A stretch of 64,000 nt of DNA. Source: JABLTI01 sp035528035 (GTDB lineage: Archaea; Asgardarchaeota; Heimdallarchaeia; JABLTI01). The translations under genes and the position numbers were made by a program. Where the stretch lies: positions 186,001 to 250,000 of the forward strand of contig DATKZI010000014.1 in the NCBI GenBank assembly GCA_035528035.1, in the 5' to 3' direction. Shown here in pieces: positions 47,938 through 57,086 of this stretch (the stretch's first letter is position 1; each line of letters begins with the position of its first letter). Below the pieces are notes generated by a model. The model did no database searches. It was not told the origin of the DNA and worked only from the letters and a program-made list of their open reading frames with translations.

Positions 47938-49104
47938 ATGACAGTACAGAAGACAGTCAATACAACAGGAAAAAAAGTTAAAGATCGATCACATTTGATC
48001 GTAAAAGAAGAGCCTTTGGGCGGTATGAGCACAATAAATATTATAAGATTATTTTGGCAGAATAAATTCCGTACTCATCCCAAATATTGGCTTCGACTTG
48101 CGTGGGCACTTTTATTGAGTGGAATTACTCGCCCATTAAGAATTATTGAGTATATTACAAAAAATAGAAAGATAAAGAAGACTAAAATTACAACCGATCC
48201 CTTATTTATTATTGGTCATTATCGAACAGGAACAACATATCTCATTACTTTATTGGCTAATGATAAAAATAAAGGATATGTTTCCAATTTGGAAGCTTAT
48301 GCACCCCATTTCTTCTTGACATTTGAAAAATTCACTAAAAAAATACTTGAGATGTCCTTACCAGAAACACGACCTATGGATGATGTGATAATGGGACCCG
48401 AAGAACCAACAGAAGAAGAGTATGCAATTGGTGCTATTCACAAATATGGTTTTTATAATGGTTTTATTTTTCCAAGGAATTTCAAACTCTATTCAAAGTA
48501 TAACTCATTTGACCAATGTAAAGAAAAGGATCTAAATCGTTGGAAGAAAGTATATTGGAAATTCGTTCAGAAAATGACTTTGAAATATCAAGGTAAAATG
48601 CTTTTCTTGAAGAATCCTGCAAATACTTATCGAATCAAGTATTTACTAGAAATGTTTCCAAATGCAAAATTTGTTCACATCTATCGAAATCCCTATCCAA
48701 TGTATGCTTCCACATTAAAATTCTATAGAGAAGTTTTTGCTATTTATGCCCTTCAAAAATGGAAGGATGAAGATCTTCAACAAGGAATACTAGATAATTA
48801 TGCTGAAATGTATAACAAATTATATGTTGAGAAAGACTTGATTCCAAAAGAAAATTATATGGAAATCCAATATGAAGAGTTCCTTAAAAATCCTATGAAG
48901 CATGTTGAAAGAATCTACAAAGAGTTACGAATAGATGGATTCAAAGAAGCTAAACCAGCTTTTGAAAAATACGTAAAATCACAAGCAACATACACACCAA
49001 ATAATCACAGGATTTCAGATGACATAATCCAAAGAGTTAACACTCACTGGGATTTTGTAAGAGAAAGACATGGTTATGATAAATTAGTACCAGAAAAAAA
49101 ATAA
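47938..49104 (+). CDS. PAPS-dependent sulfotransferase, paralogue 2
   Basis: 388 residues, collinear with paralogue 1 but with ~15 extra N-terminal residues. The 5'-phosphosulfate loop is IIGHYRTGTTYLI (91-103), the 3'-phosphate site FVHIYRNPYPMYAST, and the later QYEEFLKNPM matches KYEDFIKQPF. The shared SLPETRPMDD and FPRNFK segments mark a recent duplication. Acceptor-facing regions differ, so the pair may sulfate different positions or molecules. AAGGTGG lies 7 nt before the ATG, the best ribosome-binding site in this block. Confidence 0.93.
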   Translation: MTVQKTVNTTGKKVKDRSHLIVKEEPLGGMSTINIIRLFWQNKFRTHPKYWLRLAWALLLSGITRPLRIIEYITKNRKIKKTKITTDPLFIIGHYRTGTTYLITLLANDKNKGYVSNLEAYAPHFFLTFEKFTKKILEMSLPETRPMDDVIMGPEEPTEEEYAIGAIHKYGFYNGFIFPRNFKLYSKYNSFDQCKEKDLNRWKKVYWKFVQKMTLKYQGKMLFLKNPANTYRIKYLLEMFPNAKFVHIYRNPYPMYASTLKFYREVFAIYALQKWKDEDLQQGILDNYAEMYNKLYVEKDLIPKENYMEIQYEEFLKNPMKHVERIYKELRIDGFKEAKPAFEKYVKSQATYTPNNHRISDDIIQRVNTHWDFVRERHGYDKLVPEKK

Positions 49105-49123
49105 AAAAAGATAAAATAAAGGA

Positions 49124-51298
49124 TTAATTCTTTACTTCCTTTATTTTTTCTTGCATTTTCTTTTTGTAATCTTCCTTAATCTTTTTAATTTTCTCTTTTT
49201 CCTTTTCTTTCTCAGATAGTTTTTTGGGTTGACAATACTTATCAAACCATTCAACAATTTTTTCAAGACGATCTAATCGTCTATTAGGTTGACCAGAACG
49301 AGATAATTCATGCCCTTCTCCAGGATATCTGACAAAATCAACTGGAAGTTTTGGATTTGAATGTTTAATGGCCATATACAACATTTCAGCATCTGGAATT
49401 GGTGCACGATAATCAGTATCACTGTGAATTAATCGCAAAGGAGTTTTGATATTCTTAGCATAAGCAGCTGGGGAACGTTGCCATAAGAAATCACTACCAT
49501 CAATTGGATTCGTTCCAAATTCATCATCAATTAGCACTCGAGCTCCATCAGTAGTAGCCCAGAAACTTGACAAAAAGTAAACACCACGCTGAGAAACTGC
49601 TGCGGCAAAACGATGATCATGTCCAACAATCCATGAAGTCATAAATCCTCCATATGAGCCACCGGTGATTGCCATTCTTTTTGGATCAATAAATCCTCTT
49701 TCAACAACAAGGTCAACTCCTTTGAGTATATCTTGAGAATCAGCATCTCCCCAAGATTTCTCAATGGATTTATAGAATGCTTGACCGTAACCACCACTAC
49801 CACGAGGATTACAATAAAAGATAACATAACCTTCAGCAGCGAGTAATTGAAATTCATGAAACATAGGTATACCTTGATGATTGGACCACATTACGTGTGG
49901 ACCGCCATGAATGTTCAATGCTAAAGGATACTTCTTTTCAGCAGGATCAAACCCTGGTGGAGTTAATATCCATCCTTGTATTTTGAAATCATTATTATAA
50001 CCATCATACCAAACTTCTTCAGTTTTTCCTAATTTTTTCTTCTCTAGGAATTCTTTATTTGGTGCATGGATTAATTCATCTTTCTTTGTTGGTATGTGAT
50101 ATCGATATAGCCTTGATGGATCTTCAACATGCATTGCATGATAGGCTATCCATTCGTTATCATCAGAAATGTCATATCCATAGAATAGTTTGTCTCCATC
50201 AAGAATTTTTTCTAACTTACTTGAAGCTACTTCTAATCGCCATATGATGGATCGTCCATTTTCCAAAACTAAGAAATAAACATATTTTCCATCCTTTGAC
50301 CATTTTGGTAAATTTTTATTATTATCAATCTCTTCAGCATAGATCTTTCGTACCCCTGTTTCAACGTTATAAATACAAAGATCTGTTAATCCAAGTGATC
50401 CTAATTTCTCTCGACCCAAAGAAGTAACAAAGAATTTTCCATCTGGTGATGGTTCAAAATAACCATCAAATCCATAATGATCTTTGGCGATAACAGTAAT
50501 TTCTCCATTTGGAGTTATTTTAACAAATTCCCAGATTCTACTCTCATCAGGTTCACCAGGTTTTTGTCGTGCACTTATCGCATATGAATTGTCAGGTGCA
50601 AGGAATGCAAAATCATAATCATCTTCAAGACTATTTGTCCATCTATCAACCCTACCAGATTCAACATCTAATACATGTATTTGTCCTTTACGATCATCAA
50701 AAAAGGATGTACCTGAACGATAAACATTTCGAGTTATTATTCGAGGTTCAACCTTCTTTTCCTCAAGTTTTTTAATGTTCATTTGCATTAGTATTGCTTC
50801 GTCAGGATCTATCGTTTTCATTTCTTCAGGAGTAGGCGCTGCTAATTCTTCTTTATTTAATCGAGAAATGAAAATTATTTTTTTACCATCTTTACTCCAT
50901 TCAAATGAGGGTGTTACACCTGTAGAAAGATTCGTTAAAGGTATTCCTTCACCACCATCAAAAGGAATTAAATAAATTTGAGGTTTTGGTGATTCTGCTG
51001 GTTTTCCTTGTTGAGGTTTACTGAGAACAGTTCTAACAGAGAAAAAGGCACCTTTTGTTCCATCTGGTGACCATTTTAATGCAGTATCACTTGGTAGTCC
51101 TTGAGTAAATTGATTTTCTTTTGTTTTATATCTCCAGATAGAATTTCTGTACCCATTATCTTCTTTTTTTGCTTGATTAATGATATAATAAACTTCATTT
51201 GAAGTGGGTCGCATAACAACATAAAAGATTTGTTTCAGATTATACAAATCTTCTACACCAATTATGGTCTTTTCGTTTTTTAATTCTTGAGTTGACAT
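49124..51298 (-). CDS. S9 family serine peptidase (acylaminoacyl-peptidase/prolyl oligopeptidase type)
   Basis: 724 residues. Residues ~20-420 form the beta-propeller lid with repeated WSPDG/WSKDGK turns. The alpha/beta-hydrolase domain (~440-690) has the nucleophile in GGSYGGFMTSW (Ser near residue 548), Asp in HSDTDYRAPI (near 628) and His in PGEGHELSRSG (near 662). No signal peptide is seen, so it is cytosolic. A lysine/glutamate-rich helix ends the protein, an unusual extension. It degrades short peptides or removes acylated N-terminal residues. It converges on the sulfotransferase with only 19 bp between stops. Confidence 0.95.
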   Translation of the reverse strand: MSTQELKNEKTIIGVEDLYNLKQIFYVVMRPTSNEVYYIINQAKKEDNGYRNSIWRYKTKENQFTQGLPSDTALKWSPDGTKGAFFSVRTVLSKPQQGKPAESPKPQIYLIPFDGGEGIPLTNLSTGVTPSFEWSKDGKKIIFISRLNKEELAAPTPEEMKTIDPDEAILMQMNIKKLEEKKVEPRIITRNVYRSGTSFFDDRKGQIHVLDVESGRVDRWTNSLEDDYDFAFLAPDNSYAISARQKPGEPDESRIWEFVKITPNGEITVIAKDHYGFDGYFEPSPDGKFFVTSLGREKLGSLGLTDLCIYNVETGVRKIYAEEIDNNKNLPKWSKDGKYVYFLVLENGRSIIWRLEVASSKLEKILDGDKLFYGYDISDDNEWIAYHAMHVEDPSRLYRYHIPTKKDELIHAPNKEFLEKKKLGKTEEVWYDGYNNDFKIQGWILTPPGFDPAEKKYPLALNIHGGPHVMWSNHQGIPMFHEFQLLAAEGYVIFYCNPRGSGGYGQAFYKSIEKSWGDADSQDILKGVDLVVERGFIDPKRMAITGGSYGGFMTSWIVGHDHRFAAAVSQRGVYFLSSFWATTDGARVLIDDEFGTNPIDGSDFLWQRSPAAYAKNIKTPLRLIHSDTDYRAPIPDAEMLYMAIKHSNPKLPVDFVRYPGEGHELSRSGQPNRRLDRLEKIVEWFDKYCQPKKLSEKEKEKEKIKKIKEDYKKKMQEKIKEVKN

Positions 51299-51380
51299 GT
51301 ATAAAATTAGATATATCTGTTGTTAAAACTATTTTGTTAAAATGAAATAATTAAAGTGAATATTCTTATTAAAAAATTAT

Positions 51381-51878
51381 TCACTTAGATTTCTTAAAAG
51401 CAACATCATTTTCTTTTAGCATTTTTTCTAATGAATCATAACCTAGTTTTTGTGTTAAACCATTTAATGTTTTCATGGCTGCTTCTCGAACTAATATGCT
51501 TTTATCGTCATAACTAGCTTTGTAAAGGTGTGGAACAGCTTTTTGAACTGATTTACCCATGCCTATCAAAACAGTGGCAGCACGTTCACGTACTTTTTCA
51601 CTTACATCATCTATTAGTGCTTGAATTAATGCTGGAACAGCTTGAGTTGCTTGTGACCCTATCCATTGAAGAGAAATTGCTGCTTCTACACGGACATTTT
51701 CACTTTTATCTTCTAATAAGGCTTTAATTAACTCAGGAACAGCTTCATCAGCGGCTTGGGTTCCTATCCAACCTAAGTCTCGAGCTGCTTCAATCCTTGT
51801 GCTTTCACCCCATCCTTCACGGAGCTGCCAAATCATTTTATCGAGCTTTTTCTTATCTGGTCCGCTCATTTTCGCCAA
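51381..51878 (-). CDS. HEAT-repeat protein
   Basis: 165 residues, soluble. Four HEAT repeats of about 30-39 residues cover residues ~15-150, seen in the recurring pattern VRVEAAISLQWIG, VRERAATVLIGMG, VREAAMKTLNGL with A-V-P-x-L-I in the second helix. It is a protein-protein interaction scaffold with no enzymatic motif. It lies 82 bp upstream of the S9 peptidase on the same strand and could be cotranscribed. Confidence 0.88.
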   Translation of the reverse strand: MAKMSGPDKKKLDKMIWQLREGWGESTRIEAARDLGWIGTQAADEAVPELIKALLEDKSENVRVEAAISLQWIGSQATQAVPALIQALIDDVSEKVRERAATVLIGMGKSVQKAVPHLYKASYDDKSILVREAAMKTLNGLTQKLGYDSLEKMLKENDVAFKKSK

Positions 51879-51980
51879 TCCTATTTATTTAATAAAGATA
51901 TAATTGCAATTATCTATACCAATTTTAAGTATATAATTGTAAATTATTGCAAATTATAGGATATTAAACTAAACAAACTA

Positions 51981-51990
51981 CTATATAAAT
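51981..51990 (+). promoter_or_regulatory. TATA box for the 52058 surface-protein gene
   Basis: CTATATAAAT at 51981-51990 predicts a start near 52012. This leaves a leader of about 45 nt to the ATG at 52058, which has its own Shine-Dalgarno. The in-frame ATG at 52022 would have a leader of only ~10 nt. Confidence 0.5.
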
Positions 51991-52057
51991 ACGTGGTTTG
52001 GAAGAAAATTTAATTGTCTAAATGGTAGTAATGAATGATATTCCTAAGGTGTATTTC

Positions 52058-53704
52058 ATGACTAAACAGAGATCTATTCGATTGACCCAAAATAAGAAGA
52101 TCTTCTTGATCGAAACAATTCTGTTTATTCTAATTTTTAATCAATTATTTATTTCTTCTCAAGTAATTTCAGTGAATGAATATGATAGTTCAGTAATAGA
52201 ACTAAGCAGTTATGTTCAACCACAATTAGATATTTTAGATAATTTCTTCGGAAAAACAGCAACACTACTTAAAACATTTAAACTAGAAGCAAATGCAATT
52301 ATTTCTGATAGTAAAAACAATAGTTATTTCACTGGTACAACAGAACTTGATATTTTATACAATTCAGAAATATTCGTAGGCAAAATAAATTCAACAGGTA
52401 ATGTCAATTGGATAAATAATTGGCAACATTATCAGAAAAACTACGCCAATGATTTAGCTATTGATGAAACTAATAATCAACTATTTGTTATAGGAGAATC
52501 ACTAACAAATTCAAGTCAACATTATTCAGATATTCTTCTAACTTGTATTAATTATACAACAGGTATGGAAATTTGGAATACTACTATTGGTGAAAGTAAT
52601 TTATCTGAACAAGGTAGATCAATAATCTACTATGAAAATAAATTATTTGTAGCAGCCGTACAAAATAAATATTTTCAAGATTATACAGAACCAAATGTCG
52701 TTCTTTTAGGTTTAAATAGCACTAATGGGGCAATATTGTGGGAACATGTATTTAGCAATTCATTTTATGATAACTACCCATCGATAGCTTTTGATATTGT
52801 TGATAAAAAGATCTATCTAGTATTTAATAGAGAAATAAAAACAACCTCACCCATTCAATATCATTACTTTTTACAGAAATATGATTTATTAGGAAATCTT
52901 CTTTGGAATTTTTCTTCAGCTAATGATTTTTTTCCGAGGATACTTGATATAAAAGTAAATACCTTTGACCAAAAAATCTACCTTGTTGGTGATTGTTATG
53001 AATCAGATAGGTCTGATTATAAAGATGCTATAATTATCATACATAACACATTAGGAGAAATTACTTCAACAATTACTTTTGGTTCTCTAGGTAAAGATGA
53101 AACAGCTAAAGCTATTTCTTTTCAAAACGAAAATTCATATTTTGTTTGTGGTAGAGGAGATATAGGAATTAAAGACAGATATGCTGCACTTCTATCACAT
53201 TTAACAAAAGATGGCTTCGATTGGTTTACCAAAGGAGAAAGATATACTTATAGTAATATTAACGATATGGTTTGTCTTCCAAGTGGAGATTTTATTATGG
53301 TAGGTAATTGCTATTATGATTATGATTTTGTTTATAGAAGATTATTACTTAGCTTTTCAAAGGATTCGGATTTTGATAAATTAAGTGATTTTTGGGAACC
53401 TACAATTGGAACAGACCCAAACGATAGAGATACCGATCATGATGGTTATTCAGACTATGATGAATATTTTGGTAGCACCGATCCATTAAATCCTAGAAGC
53501 TTTCCTAAAAGAAGGATATTTTGGAGAAATTTTGGTTTAGGATTTTCGATTTCACTAATAGGAGCATTCATAATTATTCAACTTAAAAATAATTTTACTG
53601 AAGATAAACAAAATAACGACAAATCAAAAAAAACATTTATTGTTAAATTAATTAATAAAGTCTTTAGTAAAATAAAAAGAAAAAAACAAACAAGTGATAC
53701 TTAG
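52058..53704 (+). CDS. Membrane-anchored surface protein with beta-propeller-like (SBBP-type) repeats and calcium loops
   Basis: About 548 residues from the ATG at 52058 (AAGGTG 6 nt upstream); ATG 52022 is in frame. A signal segment lies at ~15-35. Residues ~70-420 have repeats of the kind NDLAIDETNNQLFVIGES and AKAISFQNENSYFVCGRG, spaced by about 50 residues, like SBBP/quinoprotein-type propellers. One or two calcium loops follow (DRDTDHDGYSDYDE, ~residue 465), then a membrane span (~495-515) and a strongly basic cytosolic tail. The layout parallels the LVIVD protein at 2555-5113. It is probably a ligand-binding or adhesion protein. Confidence 0.87.
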   Translation: MTKQRSIRLTQNKKIFLIETILFILIFNQLFISSQVISVNEYDSSVIELSSYVQPQLDILDNFFGKTATLLKTFKLEANAIISDSKNNSYFTGTTELDILYNSEIFVGKINSTGNVNWINNWQHYQKNYANDLAIDETNNQLFVIGESLTNSSQHYSDILLTCINYTTGMEIWNTTIGESNLSEQGRSIIYYENKLFVAAVQNKYFQDYTEPNVVLLGLNSTNGAILWEHVFSNSFYDNYPSIAFDIVDKKIYLVFNREIKTTSPIQYHYFLQKYDLLGNLLWNFSSANDFFPRILDIKVNTFDQKIYLVGDCYESDRSDYKDAIIIIHNTLGEITSTITFGSLGKDETAKAISFQNENSYFVCGRGDIGIKDRYAALLSHLTKDGFDWFTKGERYTYSNINDMVCLPSGDFIMVGNCYYDYDFVYRRLLLSFSKDSDFDKLSDFWEPTIGTDPNDRDTDHDGYSDYDEYFGSTDPLNPRSFPKRRIFWRNFGLGFSISLIGAFIIIQLKNNFTEDKQNNDKSKKTFIVKLINKVFSKIKRKKQTSDT

Positions 53705-53808
53705 ATTAATTTTTATTCGAAAAAAATCAGAATTCATTCCTTTTGTAAAAATTTAAGAACTGATAAAAAGAAAATCCCTTCAATTGTAATTAATTGTTTG
53801 TGATGATT

Positions 53809-54693
53809 ATGCCACTATGTCAAAAATGCGGATCTTTTGTTGATGATGAAGCAGAATTTTGCCCTTTTTGTAAAACAAAGGTAGAAAATTTAGATAATAT
53901 TAAGGGGGACATAAGTAGTGATGATCACAATGAATCTTTAGATGGTATTATTATACAGAAACCACAACAAATCCAGGATGATGAGATTGATGATGAAGAG
54001 TCATTAATAATAAAAACACCAGAACTGGAAGAATTAGTGAAACAAGAACAAGAAGAACAAGGAATATCTCCTCAGCTAGAGATCATTCCTGAGAGAAAAT
54101 ACATACTTTGGTTTTTATTAGGTATTATAACTGTGGGTATCTGTTTTTTAGTTTATTTATTTATTAATCTTGAAGATTTGGAAAGACATTCTCAATATCC
54201 TAATGATCCACGCGCAGAACCTATTAGCGTTAGTGCTATGCAATCATTAACATTCTTTTTAATAGCGTTATGTTTTGGTTTTATACCAATCCTTTGGTGG
54301 ATTTATTACAAGAAATATGCTAGTTTATACAATCATCTCAAAAAGCAAAAACAAGATATTGCTCCGATGAAAATCCCCCATACAGCAATCTATTTAATTC
54401 CTTTAATTATCTCTCATTTAACAGCCCTTGTTCCAACAATTGTTGGGTGGATATTAACAGCAATTAATGAAGATGCTATAAATATAAGACTCTCTATGCC
54501 ATGGTTATTCTGGAGTATTTGGGCTTTAGTTTTACTTCTTACAATATTTACTAGTATACTTGATTACTTGTGGCAAAAAGCATTTAATGCTCATAATCGT
54601 ATGACGATGGCTAAAATTAATATCGACAAAGGCGTAGAAGAAGAAGAATCACAGAAACTATCTCTTTTAGTGCAAGAATCGACCCAAAATTAA
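53809..54693 (+). CDS. Zinc-ribbon membrane protein with DUF4234-like spans
   Basis: About 294 residues. The ATG at 53809 puts the zinc ribbon (MPLCQKCGSFVDDEAEFCPFC; two C-x2-C knuckles) at the very start, as is common in this class; TTG 53794 and ATG 53803 are alternatives. An acidic linker (~30-95) leads to about four membrane spans (~100-275). The first fits DUF4234: YILWFLLGIITVGICFLVYLFINLEDLERH (cited by its edges; residues ~98-127). Zinc-ribbon membrane proteins of this kind are frequent in archaea; their function is unknown. A small cysteine protein follows 33 bp downstream. Confidence 0.85.
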   Translation: MPLCQKCGSFVDDEAEFCPFCKTKVENLDNIKGDISSDDHNESLDGIIIQKPQQIQDDEIDDEESLIIKTPELEELVKQEQEEQGISPQLEIIPERKYILWFLLGIITVGICFLVYLFINLEDLERHSQYPNDPRAEPISVSAMQSLTFFLIALCFGFIPILWWIYYKKYASLYNHLKKQKQDIAPMKIPHTAIYLIPLIISHLTALVPTIVGWILTAINEDAINIRLSMPWLFWSIWALVLLLTIFTSILDYLWQKAFNAHNRMTMAKINIDKGVEEEESQKLSLLVQESTQN

Positions 54694-54726
54694 GGGGTTT
54701 AAATAAGATTTTTCGTAAATAGTACT

Positions 54727-54969
54727 ATGCTATCTACAGAACTACGTAACAATTGCCAAAATTGTGAGTTTTTAAGAATAGATAATTTTTGTCTAGTTAA
54801 AGGAAAATATATTCTTTCAAAGAATATACATAAGGATCGAAATTGTCAGCATTTCTCTTGTAAGAATTTTGAACGAGAAATAAATCCTTCTTATAATAGT
54901 AAAAAAGAGATTCATCAATTTAGAGCTGTTTTAATTGAAAGTAGAAATTCTTCACAATTGGAATTATAA
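54727..54969 (+). CDS. Small cysteine-rich, probably zinc-binding protein
   Basis: 80 residues. Cysteines at residues ~10, 13, 22, 40 and 45 (CQNC ... FC ... NCQHFSC) could hold one zinc ion with a nearby His. The rest is charged and soluble. Only 33 bp separate it from the zinc-ribbon membrane gene, so cotranscription is likely. No family is recognised; the cysteine spacing is the only reason to regard it as real. Confidence 0.6.
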   Translation: MLSTELRNNCQNCEFLRIDNFCLVKGKYILSKNIHKDRNCQHFSCKNFEREINPSYNSKKEIHQFRAVLIESRNSSQLEL

Positions 54970-55002
54970 AATATAAAAAAGTAATGAAGATTAAATAAAT
55001 AA

Positions 55003-56487
55003 TCAATCACTACTCAGAGCTTTTTTAGTTTCTTTTTTATCGGTTTCTTCTTTACCTGGTCGTTTTCTCAATCCAACTAACCAACCTAATGTTATAATTA
55101 ATTGATTTAACCAAGCCCACATAATATGGAATGCTTTTACATCTAATTTTTTGAAAATATACATTAGAAGAGCAAACAGTCCTATCCAGAAGAATAGTGG
55201 TAACCAAGAAGTAACCATATCTGCAACATTCAAGTAGAGTAATGGTCGATTAATCCGCAAAGCATTATTGGTTACAGCAGACCATGTAGCCCATTTTTGA
55301 AAACCTAAACGAAGTATGTTCAACGGGATGATACTAACTGAAGCTATTGATAGAGCGATTCCTTTTCTCTCCCATTTACCTGGAGTAACAATAATAGCAG
55401 CCATAATAATGGCATAAAGCAGAATACCTGAGCTTGCTATATTGATAATGAAATCATTATCATACAGATTATCAAACTTCGATGACCACCAGAAGGTATT
55501 AAGGAAGGATTGTGAATCCAGAGAAGCGCCCATTCCAATTGCGAGATTATCTGATGCAACCCCGATTGATCTATTTAATTGAGGTATAAGACCTAATGAT
55601 ATAATTCCTATACTGATTACAGCAAATAAACCAAAGGATTTTTTGAAAAATGACCATCGATTTGAAGCAATTTCTTCATTCGGATAAAAGTTTATTTTAT
55701 CAATATTTTCTACTCGAGATGGAATTACTTCATCAGCTTGAGCTAATTCTTCATGAGTTATTACCCGACTTAAATAGGAAGCATTTGTTGATATTCGACC
55801 TGTCAGTTGTTTAAATCCAGTAGTTATACCATCAATCCATGCACCAAAGGTTGATACAATTCTTACACCGGTTCGTTCTATAACTAAAGTGAAAATAACA
55901 ATTCCAACAAAACCAAAAACCTTGCTCAGACTATCATGAGCAATCTCAAAGGCTTTATCAGCTGCTTCATACAGAGCCATTCCATTTGCAATATATTTTT
56001 GGTAGAGATGTTGTGTATACCAAAAGTGGAATGCAACACGGAATGTATTACCTATGTGCATCATTAAGAAATTAGTTATTTGAGCAATGAGTTTATTTTC
56101 CCATTTTGCTGGAGTGACAAAAATTAAAGCCATTAATAAAGCTCCAGCTTCCATTCCAGTACATGCTCTAATAATCAATAATGTTCGAGGATATGTATCT
56201 AATACAATGCCTGGAAAATAAGGTTGACCAAAGTAAACAATTCCTGTACCTAAAGGATCAGCATCAACGCGTTGATAAAAACCAACCTGAAATGTATCAT
56301 ATCCCCATATTGTTTTCAATAACCATGCTGAATTATCTCTAACAAGAATCTCTAGAAATTCAAATGCACCCATCCAGTCTAAACCAAAATAAATGAAGAC
56401 TAATAGAACAACAAACATTGGGAAGGTTCGTAAGAAGAAATTTTTTTGCTCAGGAGCTGTCCGAGGATACCAGGAAACTTGACTCAT
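55003..56487 (-). CDS. Duplicated archaeosortase/exosortase-family membrane protein with one intact active site
   Basis: 494 residues, about twice the usual membrane core. The first copy (~25-210) has the catalytic triad: Cys109 in RACTGMEAG, Arg150 in GNTFR and His184 in AHDSLSKVFGF. The second copy (~285-450) repeats the same segment with a constant offset of 243 residues (VTPAKWE at 124-130, VTPGKWE at 367-373). There Cys109 becomes Ser352, Asn147/Arg150 are kept as Asn390/Arg393, and no His stands at the third position. Archaeosortases cut C-terminal sorting tags and attach surface proteins to lipid. A winged-helix gene lies 135 bp upstream on the same strand. No PGF-CTERM-like substrate tag is evident in the window. 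Confidence 0.85.
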   Translation of the reverse strand: MSQVSWYPRTAPEQKNFFLRTFPMFVVLLVFIYFGLDWMGAFEFLEILVRDNSAWLLKTIWGYDTFQVGFYQRVDADPLGTGIVYFGQPYFPGIVLDTYPRTLLIIRACTGMEAGALLMALIFVTPAKWENKLIAQITNFLMMHIGNTFRVAFHFWYTQHLYQKYIANGMALYEAADKAFEIAHDSLSKVFGFVGIVIFTLVIERTGVRIVSTFGAWIDGITTGFKQLTGRISTNASYLSRVITHEELAQADEVIPSRVENIDKINFYPNEEIASNRWSFFKKSFGLFAVISIGIISLGLIPQLNRSIGVASDNLAIGMGASLDSQSFLNTFWWSSKFDNLYDNDFIINIASSGILLYAIIMAAIIVTPGKWERKGIALSIASVSIIPLNILRLGFQKWATWSAVTNNALRINRPLLYLNVADMVTSWLPLFFWIGLFALLMYIFKKLDVKAFHIMWAWLNQLIITLGWLVGLRKRPGKEETDKKETKKALSSD

Positions 56488-56622
56488 TTAAATCAAACCT
56501 ATTTTTCATTTTACATCGCCATTAAAAAATATATGCTTTGCTTTTCTAAGGTTTGTTTAAGAATGCAGTTTTTCTTGTAACAAGAAATGATTAGATACTT
56601 TTCCTAAAAAAAAGTATTCTTA

Positions 56623-56928
56623 TCATGGATTTCCATTCTTCTCTAACCATTTCTTTATAGTTTGTTGACCTAAACCAGTAATTTGCCATGAATTTTTTCG
56701 ATTGAAAATATTTTTAGTAACAACATTTTCTGCTAAAAGATTTTTCAAATGATAAGAAGTACTCTCATTTGTATATCCAGTTCCCTCTGCTATTTCTTGA
56801 GTAGTGAAATTTTTTGAATTGTTTTTAAAGAGAAATGCTAAAATATTGTTTCGCATTTGAAGACCTTTACGAGTATTTCTTTTTTCACGGAGTATTGCTT
56901 CTGAACGCTCGATTTTTTCTTTCGGCAT
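56623..56928 (-). CDS. Winged-helix transcription regulator
   Basis: 102 residues from the ATG at 56928, with AAGGT 9 nt upstream; a TTG three codons earlier overlaps that site. Residues ~28-95 form a winged helix: MRNNILAFLFKNN, then TTQEIAEGTGYTNESTSYHLKNLLAENVV (helix-turn-helix, cited in part ~44-70) and a wing with NSWQITGLGQQTIKKWL. No ligand domain is present. It is divergent from the GalT-like gene (158 bp between starts) and upstream of the archaeosortase, so either could be its target. Confidence 0.88.
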   Translation of the reverse strand: MPKEKIERSEAILREKRNTRKGLQMRNNILAFLFKNNSKNFTTQEIAEGTGYTNESTSYHLKNLLAENVVTKNIFNRKNSWQITGLGQQTIKKWLEKNGNP

Positions 56929-57086
56929 AGTTTTCAACCTTAGATGCCATTATGTAATTTTATCGTAATGTACTAATTTACTTTTTTGGTTACATCATCA
57001 AATCTATTTGATTAATGATATATGAGATGTTTTTTATATGAGAGCTTAAAAACAAACATAGAATTACTCTGAAAGGAGAAAAAATT

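Noticed and set aside
2555..53704. Possible archaeosortase substrates among the anchored surface proteins
   Set aside because: The C-terminal spans are followed by long tails or whole domains, and no short PGF-CTERM-like tag ends any of the proteins, so none was called a substrate.
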